A stretch of 64,000 nucleotides of DNA from Azadirachta indica (GCA_022749755.1 CM040450.1:6066913-6130912); one strand, 5' to 3'; shown: positions 1 to 11,066, numbered from the stretch's first letter. The notes: generated from the letters alone by a model not told the origin. A program made the numbers and translations.

Positions 1-1507
1 ATGACGTAATTATTAAAACTGATCAAAAAATTCTTGTATTGGTTTGAGATTAAACATGGGTTACACACGTTATTAGACATGGATTATACACACGCATACT
101 TATACACGCATGCATGCGCGCCCACACATTTAGGTTTAATTCAAGGTTATTATGTGCGGGGTTTATGCAACTTTTTTATGCTCTCATTTCATAAACTAAA
201 GATTTTAATTGGTTAAGACTAAGATTGAATCAAAACAAGTAATTAAGCAAATACAATAATAATTGTAGAATTTGTATCTCATATTTGATACCTGATATAG
301 TATTTTGAAGTACGCTAGAGTAATTGGTAATCGAGTTCAATTACATGTGGATATTGCATGGGCTTGTATATTCTGTATGAGCAAACCCAAATTTAGCCCA
401 AATCTGACCCAATCATATAATTATATAATTGGCAGTTTAAGACAAATTGTAAAAATTCTTCTTCATCTTCATCTTAACGAAAATTCGCCATTCTCTCTCA
501 TGTGGCTTTTTCGCTTGAAACTTTTAGAAGTTTTTCACATAAATATTGTGTTGATTTGTGATTCTTCTGATTTCTATTTGCTTTAGTTGCATGATTTTCA
601 TAATAGTAAAAAATCAATGATATATTTTTTTTCAACTAGTTGGATAAGTTTATGTCAATAAAAAAAGAGATCTTTTATTTTAAATGTTTGTTTTAATTAC
701 TAATACTTTTCTAGTTAGGAATTTACTAGATTGATTAGTTATAGAAAATTAAATTAACTCCCGTAATTTTTAGGAGAAATCTATTTACTTATTGGATTTG
801 GTAGGAACTGCCTTCCCCTGTGTAGAGAGGTGTTATAAACTAATTATGTTTAATATTTTAATCAAGAACAAATGCAAGACAAACGCCAAGATATAAAGAA
901 TTAATAGCTTCAAGAATCACAGAAAAAAGTCAAGGAAATGCGCAAGATTGATTATCGAAAATCCTCTATTAATCTATCTTTATATAAACTAAAATATGTC
1001 TCAATAAAAGTAATCTTTTTGTGCAATTATTTTATTCTTGGTCCTTAGTATAACCAACTGTAAACAATAGCGAATTACGAAAATTATTATCATATATTAT
1101 TTATACGGTTAAACAACATGCTTATTTGTTTTAAATTATTTTTTTTAAAAAAAAAAACACATACCCTCTAAAAAGACGTTATTGTTCACGCCGAAACCAC
1201 TTATCAACATTATCAACTTATACAAGCAATAGAGAGAAGAATGTGACAGAAAAGTACTCGCTATTAAATTTGTTCGATAAAATCACGAGGCCAAACAGAG
1301 AATGGAACAGAAAACAGAGCAAATGACAAGGTTGTCGGCACATTTAAAACAAGTGCCTGCAAAAAGAAAAAGAAAGACGACACAAATTCACATCCATCGA
1401 CTTCACCCCAACTTATGCATATTCTAATTTACAATTTCCATGGTCCCGCAGAGTCTCCACCATATAATTAAGAGTGCAGAGCCATTGATCCTCCATTACT
1501 TTAAAAA
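1..1507. other. AT-rich intergenic stretch and PIP2 3' flank
   Basis: I see no supported gene here. Short open frames at 34-216 and 305-586 show no family motif and have AT-rich, non-coding-like composition. The last 100-150 bases before 1508 should be the 3' UTR of the minus-strand aquaporin gene. Confidence 0.6.
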
Positions 1508-2692
1508 TTACATGTTGGAGGAGCTTCTGAAGGATCCGAGAGCTTTAACAGCAGATGCTCTCAGGACGAATTGGTGGTAAACTGCAGCAATGGCAGCACC
1601 TATGAAAGGTCCAACCCAGAAAATCCACTGTAACAAGGTACAGAAAACAAAATCGCATAAGTATAAGCACTAAAAGAAACAAGAACAGACAAAACATTAA
1701 TTAGAATCAAGTTCAGAGGTGAAGCTAGCTGGTGCGTACTTGATCATCCCACGCCTTGTCCTTGTTGTAAATCACTGCAGCTCCAAAACTTCTTGCTGGG
1801 TTAATACCAGTGCCAGTAACTGGAATTGTTGCCAGGTGAACCATGAACACAGCAAACCCAATTGGGAGCGGAGCCAAAACCTTTAAATTCGAATATAAAA
1901 TATCATCAATAATCAAAGATATATGTATTTTCTTAAAAGAAATTATGTGTAAGATGATAAAGGTATGGTAACATACAGGAACATGGGAGTCCCTAGCACT
2001 TCTCTTGGGATCAGTAGCAGAGAAAACAGTGTAGACAAGAACAAAGGTTCCAATGATTTCAGCGCCCAATCCGGTGCCAGTGCTATACCCATCAGCAAGC
2101 TCGTTGGCTCCGCCACCGTATCTGGTGTAGTAAGACTTTTGGAACGCCTTGACGAGCCCGCAACCGCATATGGCTCCCGCGCACTGAGCCGCCATGTACA
2201 ATATGGCTCTCACCAAAGACACCTTCCTCGCCAAGAACAACCCAAATGTCACCGCCGGGTTAATGTGCCCTCCTGCACAATTAATTTGGAGAATTAATAT
2301 CACGAAAAGTCGTCGATTAATTTCTTATAGAACCGAGATGTCGTATATTAAATGAGGAAGGTGATGATTCGTCGTTGGGACTTACCAGAGATACCAGCAG
2401 TGCAGTAAACAAGAATGAAGATCATGCCCCCAAAGGCCCAAGCGATGCCAAGAATTCCAACACCACCGCACCCATCACCGCCGTTGTTAGGGTCAGTCTG
2501 GCTCTTATAACCAATCACAGTCAAAACAGTGATGTACAAAAACAAAAGAGTGGCAATAAACTCTGCAATGATAGCCCTGTAAAACGACCACCGAGTGAAC
2601 TCTTCAGCATCAATCAAAGCAGCAGGAGGAGGATCATGGTAATCCTTTGGATGAAACTCGCCTTGCCCACCAACTTCAATGTCCTTAGCCAT
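1508..2692 (-). CDS. PIP2: Plasma membrane intrinsic protein, PIP2-type aquaporin
   Basis: A water channel of the plasma membrane (MIP family). Four exons in transcript order: 2692-2386, 2272-1977, 1880-1740 and 1627-1508. They join in phase to 287 residues, the usual PIP2 length. Both NPA boxes are present (about 107-109 and 228-230). The aromatic/arginine filter reads F87, H216, T225, R231, the water-selective PIP set. The N-terminus is short (MAKD..., PIP2-like rather than the longer PIP1 form), with DPPPA at about 20-24. The phosphorylatable loop B serine lies in ARKVS near 121, and the C-terminus ends in a serine-rich FRSSSNM. All introns are GT..AG. The three-intron layout is the usual PIP arrangement. 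Nothing is broken. I cannot assign an individual paralogue number from sequence alone. Confidence 0.95.
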
Positions 2693-2803
2693 ATCTAAAG
2701 CTTGCTCCGACTGAGAAGTAAGCGCCTTAGTAAGGAGAGAACAACCTAGAGTTGTGTAGAGTTTGTTCAGTACTGATGCAGGGAAGTGTTGAGAAGCGGA
2801 GGG

Positions 2804-2810
2804 TATTTAT
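2804..2810 (-). promoter_or_regulatory. Putative TATA box of the PIP2 gene
   Basis: On the minus strand the sequence reads CCATAAATACC about 110 bases upstream of the aquaporin ATG, a plausible TATA element giving a leader of roughly 80 bases. This is motif evidence only. Confidence 0.5.
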
Positions 2811-2819
2811 GGGGCAGTG

Positions 2820-3600
2820 TTGAAAGGATGGGTAAGTATTAATTAAACATAGTATGGTATTGCCGCCCCATGTAGCTAATATTTTGGTTTCAATCATTTT
2901 CTCAGCCCAACAGTGCATGATTATGGGAATTTGCTATTCTGGCTGTCTGTGATTTGGCTAGCCTAAAGTTAGACGAGATTTCCAGTATGTTCTTACAACG
3001 ACTCAAAAAATCCTAGGAATGTAATTAATGTCAATTAATTATGATTTAATGGATTCGTTTACTCTTATCTAAATGTAACAATGATCATAATAATTTTCAT
3101 ATGTTCTTTAATCTAAAGATGTTGAAGAATTGTGTTATGAGCGTATTTACTCAAATCAATTCACTCCATGGATTGTTTTTAATAATTAAAAGTAAATGAA
3201 TTGTCAACAGGCATACTAATTTATTTATGACTTTAAAATATATTTATGAGAATATTTGTAACTATTAAGTGGTGATTAAAAAATAGTTAAAAGCGTAGTG
3301 GGTGCTTGTTAATCTAACTAATATGATTTTTTTTTCAACATTATTCAAATATTAGTGTAATTTAATTAATTTGTATTAGTTTTTTTCTTTTTTCAAGAAA
3401 ACGCATTATCAGACAAAAGTGCTTATTTCAAACGCACATTATTACTGTACTTACATATCGCCATCATTCCACACTAATTTTTCCACGTTTTACTCCCATT
3501 TGATCGATCGAGTAAATAGAACAGAGACTGACGTTTTGCTGAGAAATCAGAAATTAAAAGGAACGATGCGACGTCGTTTTGTTGTCCCCTTGCGACTGTA
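2820..3600. other. Upstream region of PIP2, no gene seen
   Basis: AT-rich sequence upstream of the aquaporin. No coding signal is visible. A 60-codon frame at 3419-3601 has no recognisable motif. Confidence 0.5.
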
Positions 3601-3627
3601 GTTTGCAAATAACGGCTACTGTTACGA

Positions 3628-3970
3628 CACGTGTTCGCGATTGTGGGTGGCGGGCGGACCCACCAGTCACTTCATTATTGTGAGCTGGTGTGAACAAACC
3701 GACCAATCACCAATTCATTCACCACCACCGGCCAATCCAACTCAGTCCAACAGCACCACCTCCATTGATTCTTCCAACCACTGACGTCCTGCCACGTTTC
3801 CTTGTCACTGCAGCCGCCACCAATCATTTACCATTTTTTTTATTTTTTACTAAAAAATAAGAATTACGTTGTTAATGTTATATTCTCACAATCCTCAACT
3901 CGTCAACAAGAATTTTTGGCCACCCCAAGATAATGAATAAAAAAGTTCCTGGCTGATATTTGGCCACGTG
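3628..3970. promoter_or_regulatory. GC-richer island with G-boxes, a TGACGTC motif and CCAAT motifs
   Basis: Two CACGTG G-boxes (3628-3633 and 3965-3970) each sit next to a CGCGA motif. Between them are TGACGTC (3782-3788), a CCACGTTT and several CCAAT sequences. The composition is clearly richer in GC than the surroundings. It resembles a stress or ABA-type promoter, but the nearest gene starts are PIP2 (2692, about 1 kb away, correctly oriented) and a doubtful plus-strand frame at 4077. The target gene is uncertain. Confidence 0.45.
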
Positions 3971-4076
3971 TCGCGAAGTTGTCGGCTTGTCGTCTTCATG
4001 GTATGGTAGTTCTGTACGCTTCTGTTCACGATAATACAATGAACCTGCAAGCTTTATCTATTGGAAATTCAAGCAC

Positions 4077-4541
4077 GTGAGCATGAAAAGTATAGAAGAT
4101 CTATCTGGAAACACTACAGAAAGAGAAGCTTCGAGCTGTGTCGAAAAGAAATTGCCATTTTTATCTAGAAAAGCCGAATCTAATAGGACGGAAGGGCTAA
4201 TGGTGTGTAAGGAGAGCAACTGCCCAGGAAGTGTAGGGCCCAATCTAAGCCCAAAGAACTTCACAGTATTGCTTTGTCAATTGTGCAAGTGCCCAAGAAG
4301 TGTAGGGCCCAATCTAAGCCCAAAAAACTTCACAGTATTGCTTTGTCAATCGTGCGTGCTAGTTTTGAAGAGCCAATTATTGCACATATATATCTTGGAA
4401 GCTTGTGGTTGTTTCCCATGTTTTTTCGGTAGACGGCTACCGAGTAACTTCAAACTTTGTCCATTGGTTATTTCAGTTTTAACTCCTCTACATGGACTTA
4501 AATGTCAACTGTTACTACCTAATGTTAAGCAGAAGTTTTAA
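4077..4541 (+). CDS. Doubtful 154-codon reading frame containing a tandem duplication
   Basis: This is an open frame of 154 codons just downstream of the G-box island. It includes two copies of a 23-residue cysteine-containing unit (each with SVGPNLSPKNFTVLLCQ), encoded by a 69-bp tandem repeat. I recognise no family and there is no supporting homologue pattern. The length is in the range expected by chance for less AT-rich DNA. It could be a lineage-specific gene, part of a non-coding transcript, or chance. I list it mainly because the frame survives the duplication. Confidence 0.2.
   Translation: MSMKSIEDLSGNTTEREASSCVEKKLPFLSRKAESNRTEGLMVCKESNCPGSVGPNLSPKNFTVLLCQLCKCPRSVGPNLSPKNFTVLLCQSCVLVLKSQLLHIYILEACGCFPCFFGRRLPSNFKLCPLVISVLTPLHGLKCQLLLPNVKQKF
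4221..4358. repeat. Tandem duplication, 69-bp period, two copies
   Basis: Copies at 4221-4289 and 4290-4358 differ at only about five positions. The period is a multiple of three and keeps the surrounding frame open. Confidence 0.9.
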
Positions 4542-4726
4542 CTTACTTATTCTTGAATCATAAGTCATAACGCACATCCAAAACATGAGCAGCAATCTTC
4601 TGTTAATTCTGCAGAGAAAATGGGTATGAAGAAGTGTTGGTCGAGAATTCTCTTTTCATTTGCTTCAGTTTACTAAACAGGAATTATTTCACAGAAACTA
4701 TATTAAAATATAATCATTTCTGGCAC

Positions 4727-4749
4727 ATATATATATATATATATATATT
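4727..4749. repeat. (TA)n microsatellite
   Basis: An uninterrupted alternating AT run just downstream (in transcription sense) of micropeptide copy A. Confidence 0.9.
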
Positions 4750-4892
4750 GAGAGTTGCAGTACTCTAATGAACTATAAATTGAAATGAAGGAAGTTCCTG
4801 AATATTCATTGGCTACAAAATCCTCTATTATACAGACAGATTGATAAAATATTTTTAGAAAATCTAGAGACAAAATTGGTGAAATCCCCGGT

Positions 4893-5036
4893 TTACAGAT
4901 CTTCTTCTTCATATTCCTCTGTTTCGTCCTCTGTAATTGTCTCCAGCTTGGGAGAATTGGAAGTTCTGAGAGAAGAAATCAAAAGGGCTGGAGCAACTTC
5001 AATCCAAGAACTCAAACATCTTGCAACCTTTGCCAT
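4893..5036 (-). CDS. Acidic micropeptide, tandem copy A (47 aa)
   Basis: An intronless small gene of 47 residues. It starts at MAKV because four other copies in the window start at the same MAK. The shared layout is a basic/hydrophobic N-terminus, the core SWIEVAPALLIS (about 10-21), a short basic serine-rich linker (LRTSNSP), then LETITE and an acidic, tyrosine-containing tail (EEYEEEDL). There is no signal peptide and no membrane segment. A TATA box lies about 250 bases upstream at 5285-5292. I do not recognise the family and assign no function. Conservation of the peptide across copies, while flanks diverge more, argues that it is translated. An upstream in-frame ATG (5090) exists but is not shared with other copies. 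Confidence 0.65.
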   Translation of the reverse strand: MAKVARCLSSWIEVAPALLISSLRTSNSPKLETITEDETEEYEEEDL

Positions 5037-5284
5037 TGTAGCAACTGAGATGCAAAGCCCTTTCTTTCTGTAAACCAAATTCCAATGCAAGCAAGGAACA
5101 CGGCCTCAGTACTTCAGACCCAATATAATTGGATTCTTCTTCCTTCAGCTTCAGGAAATTAAGTGTCTCACAAATAGAATAGAATAGAAGATGCGATATT
5201 TGTCTAAGTTGCAGTGTAATATTATACGTTCTTCTTCTGGGTTGGCTGTGGACTGAGTTGAGAAAGAAACGAAGACGGATAGTG

Positions 5285-5292
5285 CTTTTATA
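5285..5292 (-). promoter_or_regulatory. TATA box of micropeptide copy A
   Basis: TATAAAAG on the minus strand, followed upstream and downstream by sequence also found around the TATA boxes of copies B and C (GGGCTCAATAATGGA on the plus strand, with small changes). The conserved position supports a real promoter. Confidence 0.65.
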
Positions 5293-5449
5293 AGGGCTCA
5301 ATAATGGATTAAAAAAGAAGTAACAGTGACCAATCAACAAACAATGGTAAAAGAGGTGCATTACACTTGTGACTAATGCAGGCAGAATTATACACACGGC
5401 GGCATCAAACAGTGCACACGTTTTAAGTTTCAGTGTGGTTGCATTTGAA

Positions 5450-6540
5450 TGAAATGGACAGGACTCTTTGGCTTTTCTGATTTTTATAATATATTTGTAT
5501 ATTTTTTGTTTTCATTAGTGAAAGATTCCGTTTGCGTTTTTGAGCATTTCCTAGAACAAGGAAAATGTGAAAAAGGAAGTGAAGTAAAAGAATCCAAGGC
5601 TGATAGGAGTTTGGAAAAATCAATAACATGTGACGTTAACATAACTTTTTCTTGTTAATTTATATAAAAAAATCTACAGGCCTACCTCAAGATTTTAGGA
5701 AGCAAAATATGCAAGTCGTCCATGAAACAAAACCATTAGAAAAATATTAATTGGATGAGAGAAACCTAATTCAATTGCAAAAGCCCACCTTACCGAGAGA
5801 AAACATATAGACTCAAAGAATTATCCAAAAGGTACATATCCACAATCAAAATAAATGCTTTAAGGGCCACACTCATATAATTGATTCATAGTCTAAATAG
5901 TGATTTCAAGAAGACTGAGAATTGGAGGATTATGCCCTACAATTACATTCAAAAAGGCCTAAGCCTAAGACAATTCGTTGAATAAAAAACTACTCGAACA
6001 AAGGGCTGAATTAAGATAGATATAGATTCTGAAATAAGATTTAATTAACAATCTATTACCATTAATTTTTTATTCTAAATTTGAGAATAATATGGAAAAC
6101 CACCTCCTGGACGGTTGCTGCAACTCACTAAAAAATTTGGGTCTAAATTAGTTTTTGTGGACATAGATATTTTTGGCTCAAAGATCATTGATTAAAAATA
6201 AACCAATATCTACAAAATAATGATATTAATATTTTTTTTATACTACATTTTAGATGTTCAGTTGATTTTTCAAATTGAAATAAATGGGTTTGGAGAGTGT
6301 TGGTGTAGTAGTCATAATGGGTTTACAGGAAAAGATAAATTATATTGGAACATAATATGTTCTAGTATTCATATTCAATATCAATTTCGAGCTTGTGGAA
6401 AAACAACAAAGAAATATAAACTAAACTGAAATCAAGAACTTAAAAGATCAAGTCTATTTATTACACAAGACCATCAACCAAGAAAAGGATCCTCAACAGA
6501 CTGTTACAATTTTAGACAATATTATTCTGGAATAAGAAAA
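5450..6540. other. Spacer between micropeptide copies A and B
   Basis: AT-rich spacer. The part next to copy A (about 5400-5460) shares the phrase TTTCAGTGTGGTTGC with the upstream region of copy B (7060-7075), so the duplication unit includes the promoter. I see no other gene. Confidence 0.5.
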
Positions 6541-6554
6541 AGGAACTGCCTACT

Positions 6555-6695
6555 TCATAAATCTTCTTCATATTCCTCTGTTTCCTCTTCTGTAATTGTC
6601 TCCAAGTTGGGAGTTTCGGAAGTTCTGAGATGGGAAATCAAAAGGGCTGGAGCAACTTCAATCCAAGAACTCAAACTTCTTGTACTCTTTGCCAT
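6555..6695 (-). CDS. Acidic micropeptide, tandem copy B (46 aa)
   Basis: Intact 46-residue member of the same family, intronless. It keeps SWIEVAPALLIS, LRTSETP, LETITEEE and the tail TEEYEEDL. Its TATA box is at 6905-6912. It has no upstream in-frame extension shared with copy A, which supports the MAK start for the family. Unknown function. The tail is almost entirely acidic while the first ten residues are basic, a charge split that could suit a protein-binding peptide, but that is speculation. Confidence 0.65.
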   Translation of the reverse strand: MAKSTRSLSSWIEVAPALLISHLRTSETPNLETITEEETEEYEEDL

Positions 6696-6904
6696 TGCAC
6701 CAACTCAAATGAAAACCCTTACCAAATTACAAACAGAGCAAGAGAACTTCAGACCCGAATGACACTAATCAGAGTCTTCTTCCTTCAACTTCAAGAAAAA
6801 GTCTCACAAATAGAATAGAAGATGGGATACTCCTGGAAGTTGCTGTGTAATTTTCTTCCGGGTTGGTTGTGGACTGAGTTGAGGAGGAAATGAGGTAGTA
6901 AGCG

Positions 6905-6912
6905 CTTTTATA
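6905..6912 (-). promoter_or_regulatory. TATA box of micropeptide copy B
   Basis: TATAAAAG on the minus strand about 210 bases upstream of the start, in the same context as in copy A. Confidence 0.65.
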
Positions 6913-7325
6913 GGGGTCAATAATGGAGCAACAAGGTAGTAACAGTGACCAATCAAGAATCAATGGTAAAAGATATGAGCAGAAGTGGAAGATAAGTATG
7001 ACACTTGTGAACAATACAGAACCATACACATGGCAGCATCTACAGTGCACAAGTTTTTCGTTTCAGTGTGGTTGCTTTTCAAAAGAGAGATAATTTTGCA
7101 ATTATCGATGGAGAAAGACACGGTCGGGAGCCACGATATTTTCATTTGGGAATTTGGCATTTCCACGAATCAGGAAAAGTTAAAAGAAAATAATAAAAGA
7201 ATCTTATATGTTAAATTATAGCAACAAAGAAACATAAACCAAAATGAAATCAATACAAAATTTGAGTCTATTAAGTATTAGTTACAGGACCAGTAGATCC
7301 TCAACAGACGGAATGATACAAAGGG

Positions 7326-7469
7326 TTACGAATCTTTTTTGCTTTCCTCTGCTTCCTCTTCTGTAATTGTCTCCAATCTTGGAGAATTAGAAGTTTTAAG
7401 AGGAGAAATCAAAAGGGTTGGGGCGACTTCAATCCAAGAACTCATCAAACATCTTCCAACTTTTGCCAT
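7326..7469 (-). CDS. Acidic micropeptide, tandem copy C (47 aa), altered tail
   Basis: Third family member, 47 residues. Relative to A and B it has one extra residue before the core (LMSSWIEVAP) and a T for A in the core (APTLLIS). The linker is LKTSNSP and LETITEEE is kept. The usual EEYEED tail is replaced by EESKKDS, so the acidic end is weakened. The frame is intact. A TATA-like TATAAAAT is at 7629-7636. It may be diverging in function or on the way to loss. Confidence 0.55.
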   Translation of the reverse strand: MAKVGRCLMSSWIEVAPTLLISPLKTSNSPRLETITEEEAEESKKDS

Positions 7470-7628
7470 TGCAGCAACTGAAATGAAAAGCCTTGAATGA
7501 GAAACAAATTATAAAGCAAGGGAACACAGCCTTAGTACTTCAGACCCAATTGACAATAATCAGATTCTTCTTCCTTCAGCTTCAAGAAAGTGTAGACTGA
7601 GTTGAGAACGAAATGAAGGTGGTTAGAG

Positions 7629-7636
7629 ATTTTATA
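7629..7636 (-). promoter_or_regulatory. TATA box of micropeptide copy C
   Basis: TATAAAAT on the minus strand, 160 bases upstream of the start, with the same GGGCTCAATAATGGAGTG neighbour (plus strand) as the other units. Confidence 0.6.
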
Positions 7637-7899
7637 AGGGCTCAATAATGGAGTGAAAAGGAAGTAACACTTACCAGATCACCAATCAATGGTAGAAATC
7701 ATGTGCAGAATGTGGAAGGTGAGTATTAATACACTTCTGACTTTATTAATACAAAATTGAACTAACAGAAACACGTTTTTGTTTTAAGTGGGGTGGGTGG
7801 CTTTTCGATGAAAAGCTAGCTACTTTTGAATTTCTTTTTCATTTTTCATTTTTCTTTTGTGAATGAAACATTTGTTTGGTGAACGAACATTTTCAGAGA

Positions 7900-10450
7900 A
7901 GAGAAGTGAAAGAAAAGAAAGTGGAGGAATCCAGAGCTTGATTTGATGATTTGAAAAAACTCAAATACAAATAAGAAAATGATAAAAAAAAAAAAAATTA
8001 TTCCCGTACGATAGCTTTAGCTTCGACTATTCTCCACTAAAAAATTTCGCTAAAAAGATCAAAAACCCAAATTAATTGGTCTAGTTTTAAATTTCAAAAA
8101 CGCTATTTGATTTCTTTTACAGGAATTAAAAAAATGAGTTTCATTTTTACATTAGATTTCAAAAAATCAAATCAATAAATATTTAAATTTTAAATCAAAC
8201 CTTTTTATCTGATATTTTTTCTTAAGAAATTCGGTTGATCTTTCCTCTGATCTAATCCTTTACAACATAAAATATATCAACAAATAATTATTATATAGGC
8301 AGTTTAGCCCTCCAATAATAACACAATAATATTTAAGAGGTTTTGCCTTCCATGCATATCACCATAATAGATAGATAGTTTTGCCTTACCATAGAAATTA
8401 AATAAAGTAATAATAGAAATAAATATACAATATTTAAGTGATAAAGCCCTCAATTTGAAAGAAACATTTAGAGGACAATACCGAAAGAAATTTCATTATC
8501 TCACAAAATCGATTACAACTATTCTCTCTTGAATAGAACAAATAAATTTAAGGGAATTTCAAGTAAAGGGGGAATGAAATTAAAAAGCTGTGGGATGATT
8601 TTAAATGAGAACACTCTCCTCTTTATAGGAGAGACTTGCTCTTCTTCAAATATTACTGTCAACTACTATCCTTTTTCGTTGATTTTGGCAACAATCTATT
8701 AAATTGTCAAAATAAAATCAATTATAAATTTTCCAAAAAAATTTTAACTTTTTCTCATTTTTTATTGGTTGAATATAACAATAATAATCTAATTATTCAT
8801 AAATGATTAAAGTATTCAAAAAACTAAATTAAATTTAGCAAAACATCTAGTTTAAAGTAAAATACATAGATGAACCGAACCAATTCATATTTGGTTCAAT
8901 ATTATTCTATATAGTAGCAAAAACCTAGTTCAAGCTAAATTTATAAAAACCTTACTCAGAGTCAAATAATTTTTTTTTAAACTAGATCGAGGAGGCCCAA
9001 ATTCTATATTGTTTAGGCCTTTACAAAATTAATTTTCATAATTGATATTTGGGGTTATTAGAACATATAATATATAACAGTTGAAAATAAAGTTACAAAT
9101 AAGAAAATGTTTGAGAATATAAATTTTATGAGTGTTACTTGATTTATTATAAGTAAGAAAAGAAAGGATCACAACAATAAAAATATTTAAACTTCATCCA
9201 TTGTACCAATCATTTAAATTATATACATCAAAATATATAAAAGAAAATCAATTTATCAATTTAATTTATAATATATTCAGACTCTTACGTTGACTTAGAG
9301 AGTAAAAATAAGAGTTATGATAAAGATCAAAGTGAAGGTTAAAAAAAGTCTTTTAAAGATGGAGGTGGAGGTGAAGGTGAAGGCAAAGGCAAAGGCAAAG
9401 GCCAAGGCGAAGAGGAAGATGAAGATGGAGAAGAAGAAGAAAATTGGGACAAAGATGAAGATGGAGATAATTTTGACTATGAAAGTGTTTTCATCTATTT
9501 TCTTTTAATGACTTTTTAATTTTTTAATATAATATTAAATTTTATATGTGCAAATTGCAAGAGCTAAATAAAGAGGAACTAAATATAAATTTTTATAAAA
9601 ATGATGTCAAAATTGGTTCAAATGATGTGTTAGAAAGAGATATAAGCATTGCTTATTTTTCAACAAATAAATTTTGTATTTTTATTATTTATATAATCCA
9701 AATTTTTAATAACTAACTTTTTATTTTATTTTCTACTTTTAACATAAGATGAGCTAAGACTTTTTTCTTAAACACTCGTTAACATAAATGAACTAAACCA
9801 AATCGAACCAATTCATTTTGATTTGGTTTAATGTTATTTTATGCTTTAGTCTAATTCGGTTTAATTTCGACTAACACCAAACACCAAATTGAACCAAGAA
9901 ATATTCTCGTTGAACGTAACCCAAATATCACATTATAATAATTATCAAGTAAAATATAAGTTTTATTATCAAATACTATTATTAGATATAATTTATTTAA
10001 TAGTAATATAATTAATTAGTATAATATCAAAGTTCATATAAAATATAATAGCCAACAAATCAAATAAGGAGTAAGAAATCTATTACTACAAAATCATAAG
10101 TAATTCGCTCTCTATTACTTTATTTATATATGGACTTAATAAAAATGTCTCATTCGTTCACCCTTCGTCCATAAATAATAATAATATTGAATATAGAAAA
10201 ATACACTTCATCTATTTACTTATAAATAGTGTCGATCTTGGATATTACATATTACTTAACAAATTATTTAAAAAAAAAATGAAAAAAGAGGAAAAATGAT
10301 CTTTGTATTTGCAACCAAGATCTTTGATTTCACCTCCCATTTTGAACAGTCCTAGAGCAAAGAAAAATTGAAGCAAACTCTAGTAAATCCATTAAAACAA
10401 AAGAAAATTGTACATTTTGTTCATCATCAGTTGATATTTTTGTACAAAAA
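7900..10450. other. AT-rich insertion-like spacer between copies C and D
   Basis: This 2.5-kb spacer is far longer than the A-B or B-C spacing and much richer in AT. It contains two related palindromic segments built on GAACCAATTCA (about 8867-8910 and 9783-9840) as direct repeats some 900 bases apart, a pattern suggesting an old transposable element. No coding domain is seen. Confidence 0.45.
9361..9460. repeat. Purine-rich hexamer-like repeat (GGCAAA and GGTGAA type)
   Basis: A strongly strand-asymmetric purine tract: repeats of GGTGAA, then GGCAAA, then GAAGATGGA-like units. It opens a lysine-rich frame in one phase (9317-9508) and a GEGKGKG/EDEDGEEEE frame in another. Such frames arise from the repeat itself, so I do not call a gene. 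Confidence 0.7.
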
Positions 10451-10468
10451 CAAAGGTCTATTGCAAAA

Positions 10469-10711
10469 TTAGAGACCATTGAGACGATCAACAATCAACC
10501 ATGAAGCACTGTTGACAAACAGACTCGATACAAGATTTACAGAAGCAACAGATATGAACCCCCCACTTTCCAAGTCTTCTTCATAGTCTTCAGATTCCTC
10601 TTCTGTAATTGTCTCCAACCTTGGAAAACTTGAGGTTTTAAGAGGGGAAATTAAAAGGGCTGGAGCAACTTCAATCCAAGACTCCAGACATGATCTGATC
10701 TCCTTTGCCAT
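10469..10711 (-). CDS. Acidic micropeptide, tandem copy D (80 aa, extended C-terminus)
   Basis: Fourth family member. Residues 1-48 follow the family pattern: MAKEIRSCLE, SWIEVAPALLIS, LKTSSFP, LETITEEE and an acidic tail with YEED. It then reads on through ESGG into about 30 hydrophobic and neutral residues, ending DRLNGL, because the stop codon found in the other copies is missing. It is therefore 80 residues against 45-47. The extension is not seen in other copies. Its promoter has a TATA box (10904-10911) and two G-boxes (10994-10999 and 11039-11044), so this copy looks expressed and probably stress- or ABA-responsive; that is inference from motifs. Confidence 0.6.
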   Translation of the reverse strand: MAKEIRSCLESWIEVAPALLISPLKTSSFPRLETITEEESEDYEEDLESGGFISVASVNLVSSLFVNSASWLIVDRLNGL

Positions 10712-10903
10712 TGCAGCAGGAATCAAAAATCTGTTTTCCGAGAACAAAAATTCCAACAACTAAAACGCGAAACAATTATAAGCTCAGACCCAGCTGGTAA
10801 TATCTTATCTTGTCCTCTTCCTTCACCTTCAAGAAAAAGAGTGAGAGAGATGGAAGATTGATTTTTTTCGGAATCTGCTTAAGAATGAGTGCAGTAGTGG
10901 CCC

Positions 10904-11066
10904 CTTTTATAACAGCTCAAGCTTAACAATTAATGGAGTGAGAGAGAGGCACCAATGAGACCAAATGAGTTTGGTCACCCCACTGAAAAAGGACACGTGG
11001 AAATTGAGAGCACTTCCGACAGAACTAAATGATTAACGCACGTGGCAAGCTGAACTGATTACACGT
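10904..11066 (-). promoter_or_regulatory. Promoter of copy D: TATA box and G-boxes
   Basis: TATAAAAG (minus strand, 10904-10911) lies about 190 bases upstream of the ATG. CACGTG occurs at 10994-10999 and 11039-11044, and an ACACGT at 11061-11066 that is also found upstream of copies A and C. Confidence 0.6.

Noticed and set aside
2375..2698. Plus-strand frame across the aquaporin first exon
   Set aside because: It is the antisense shadow of PIP2 exon 1; the minus strand has the conserved protein.
9317..9508. Lysine-rich 63-codon frame
   Set aside because: Generated by a purine-rich simple repeat; an alternative phase gives an equally long low-complexity frame.
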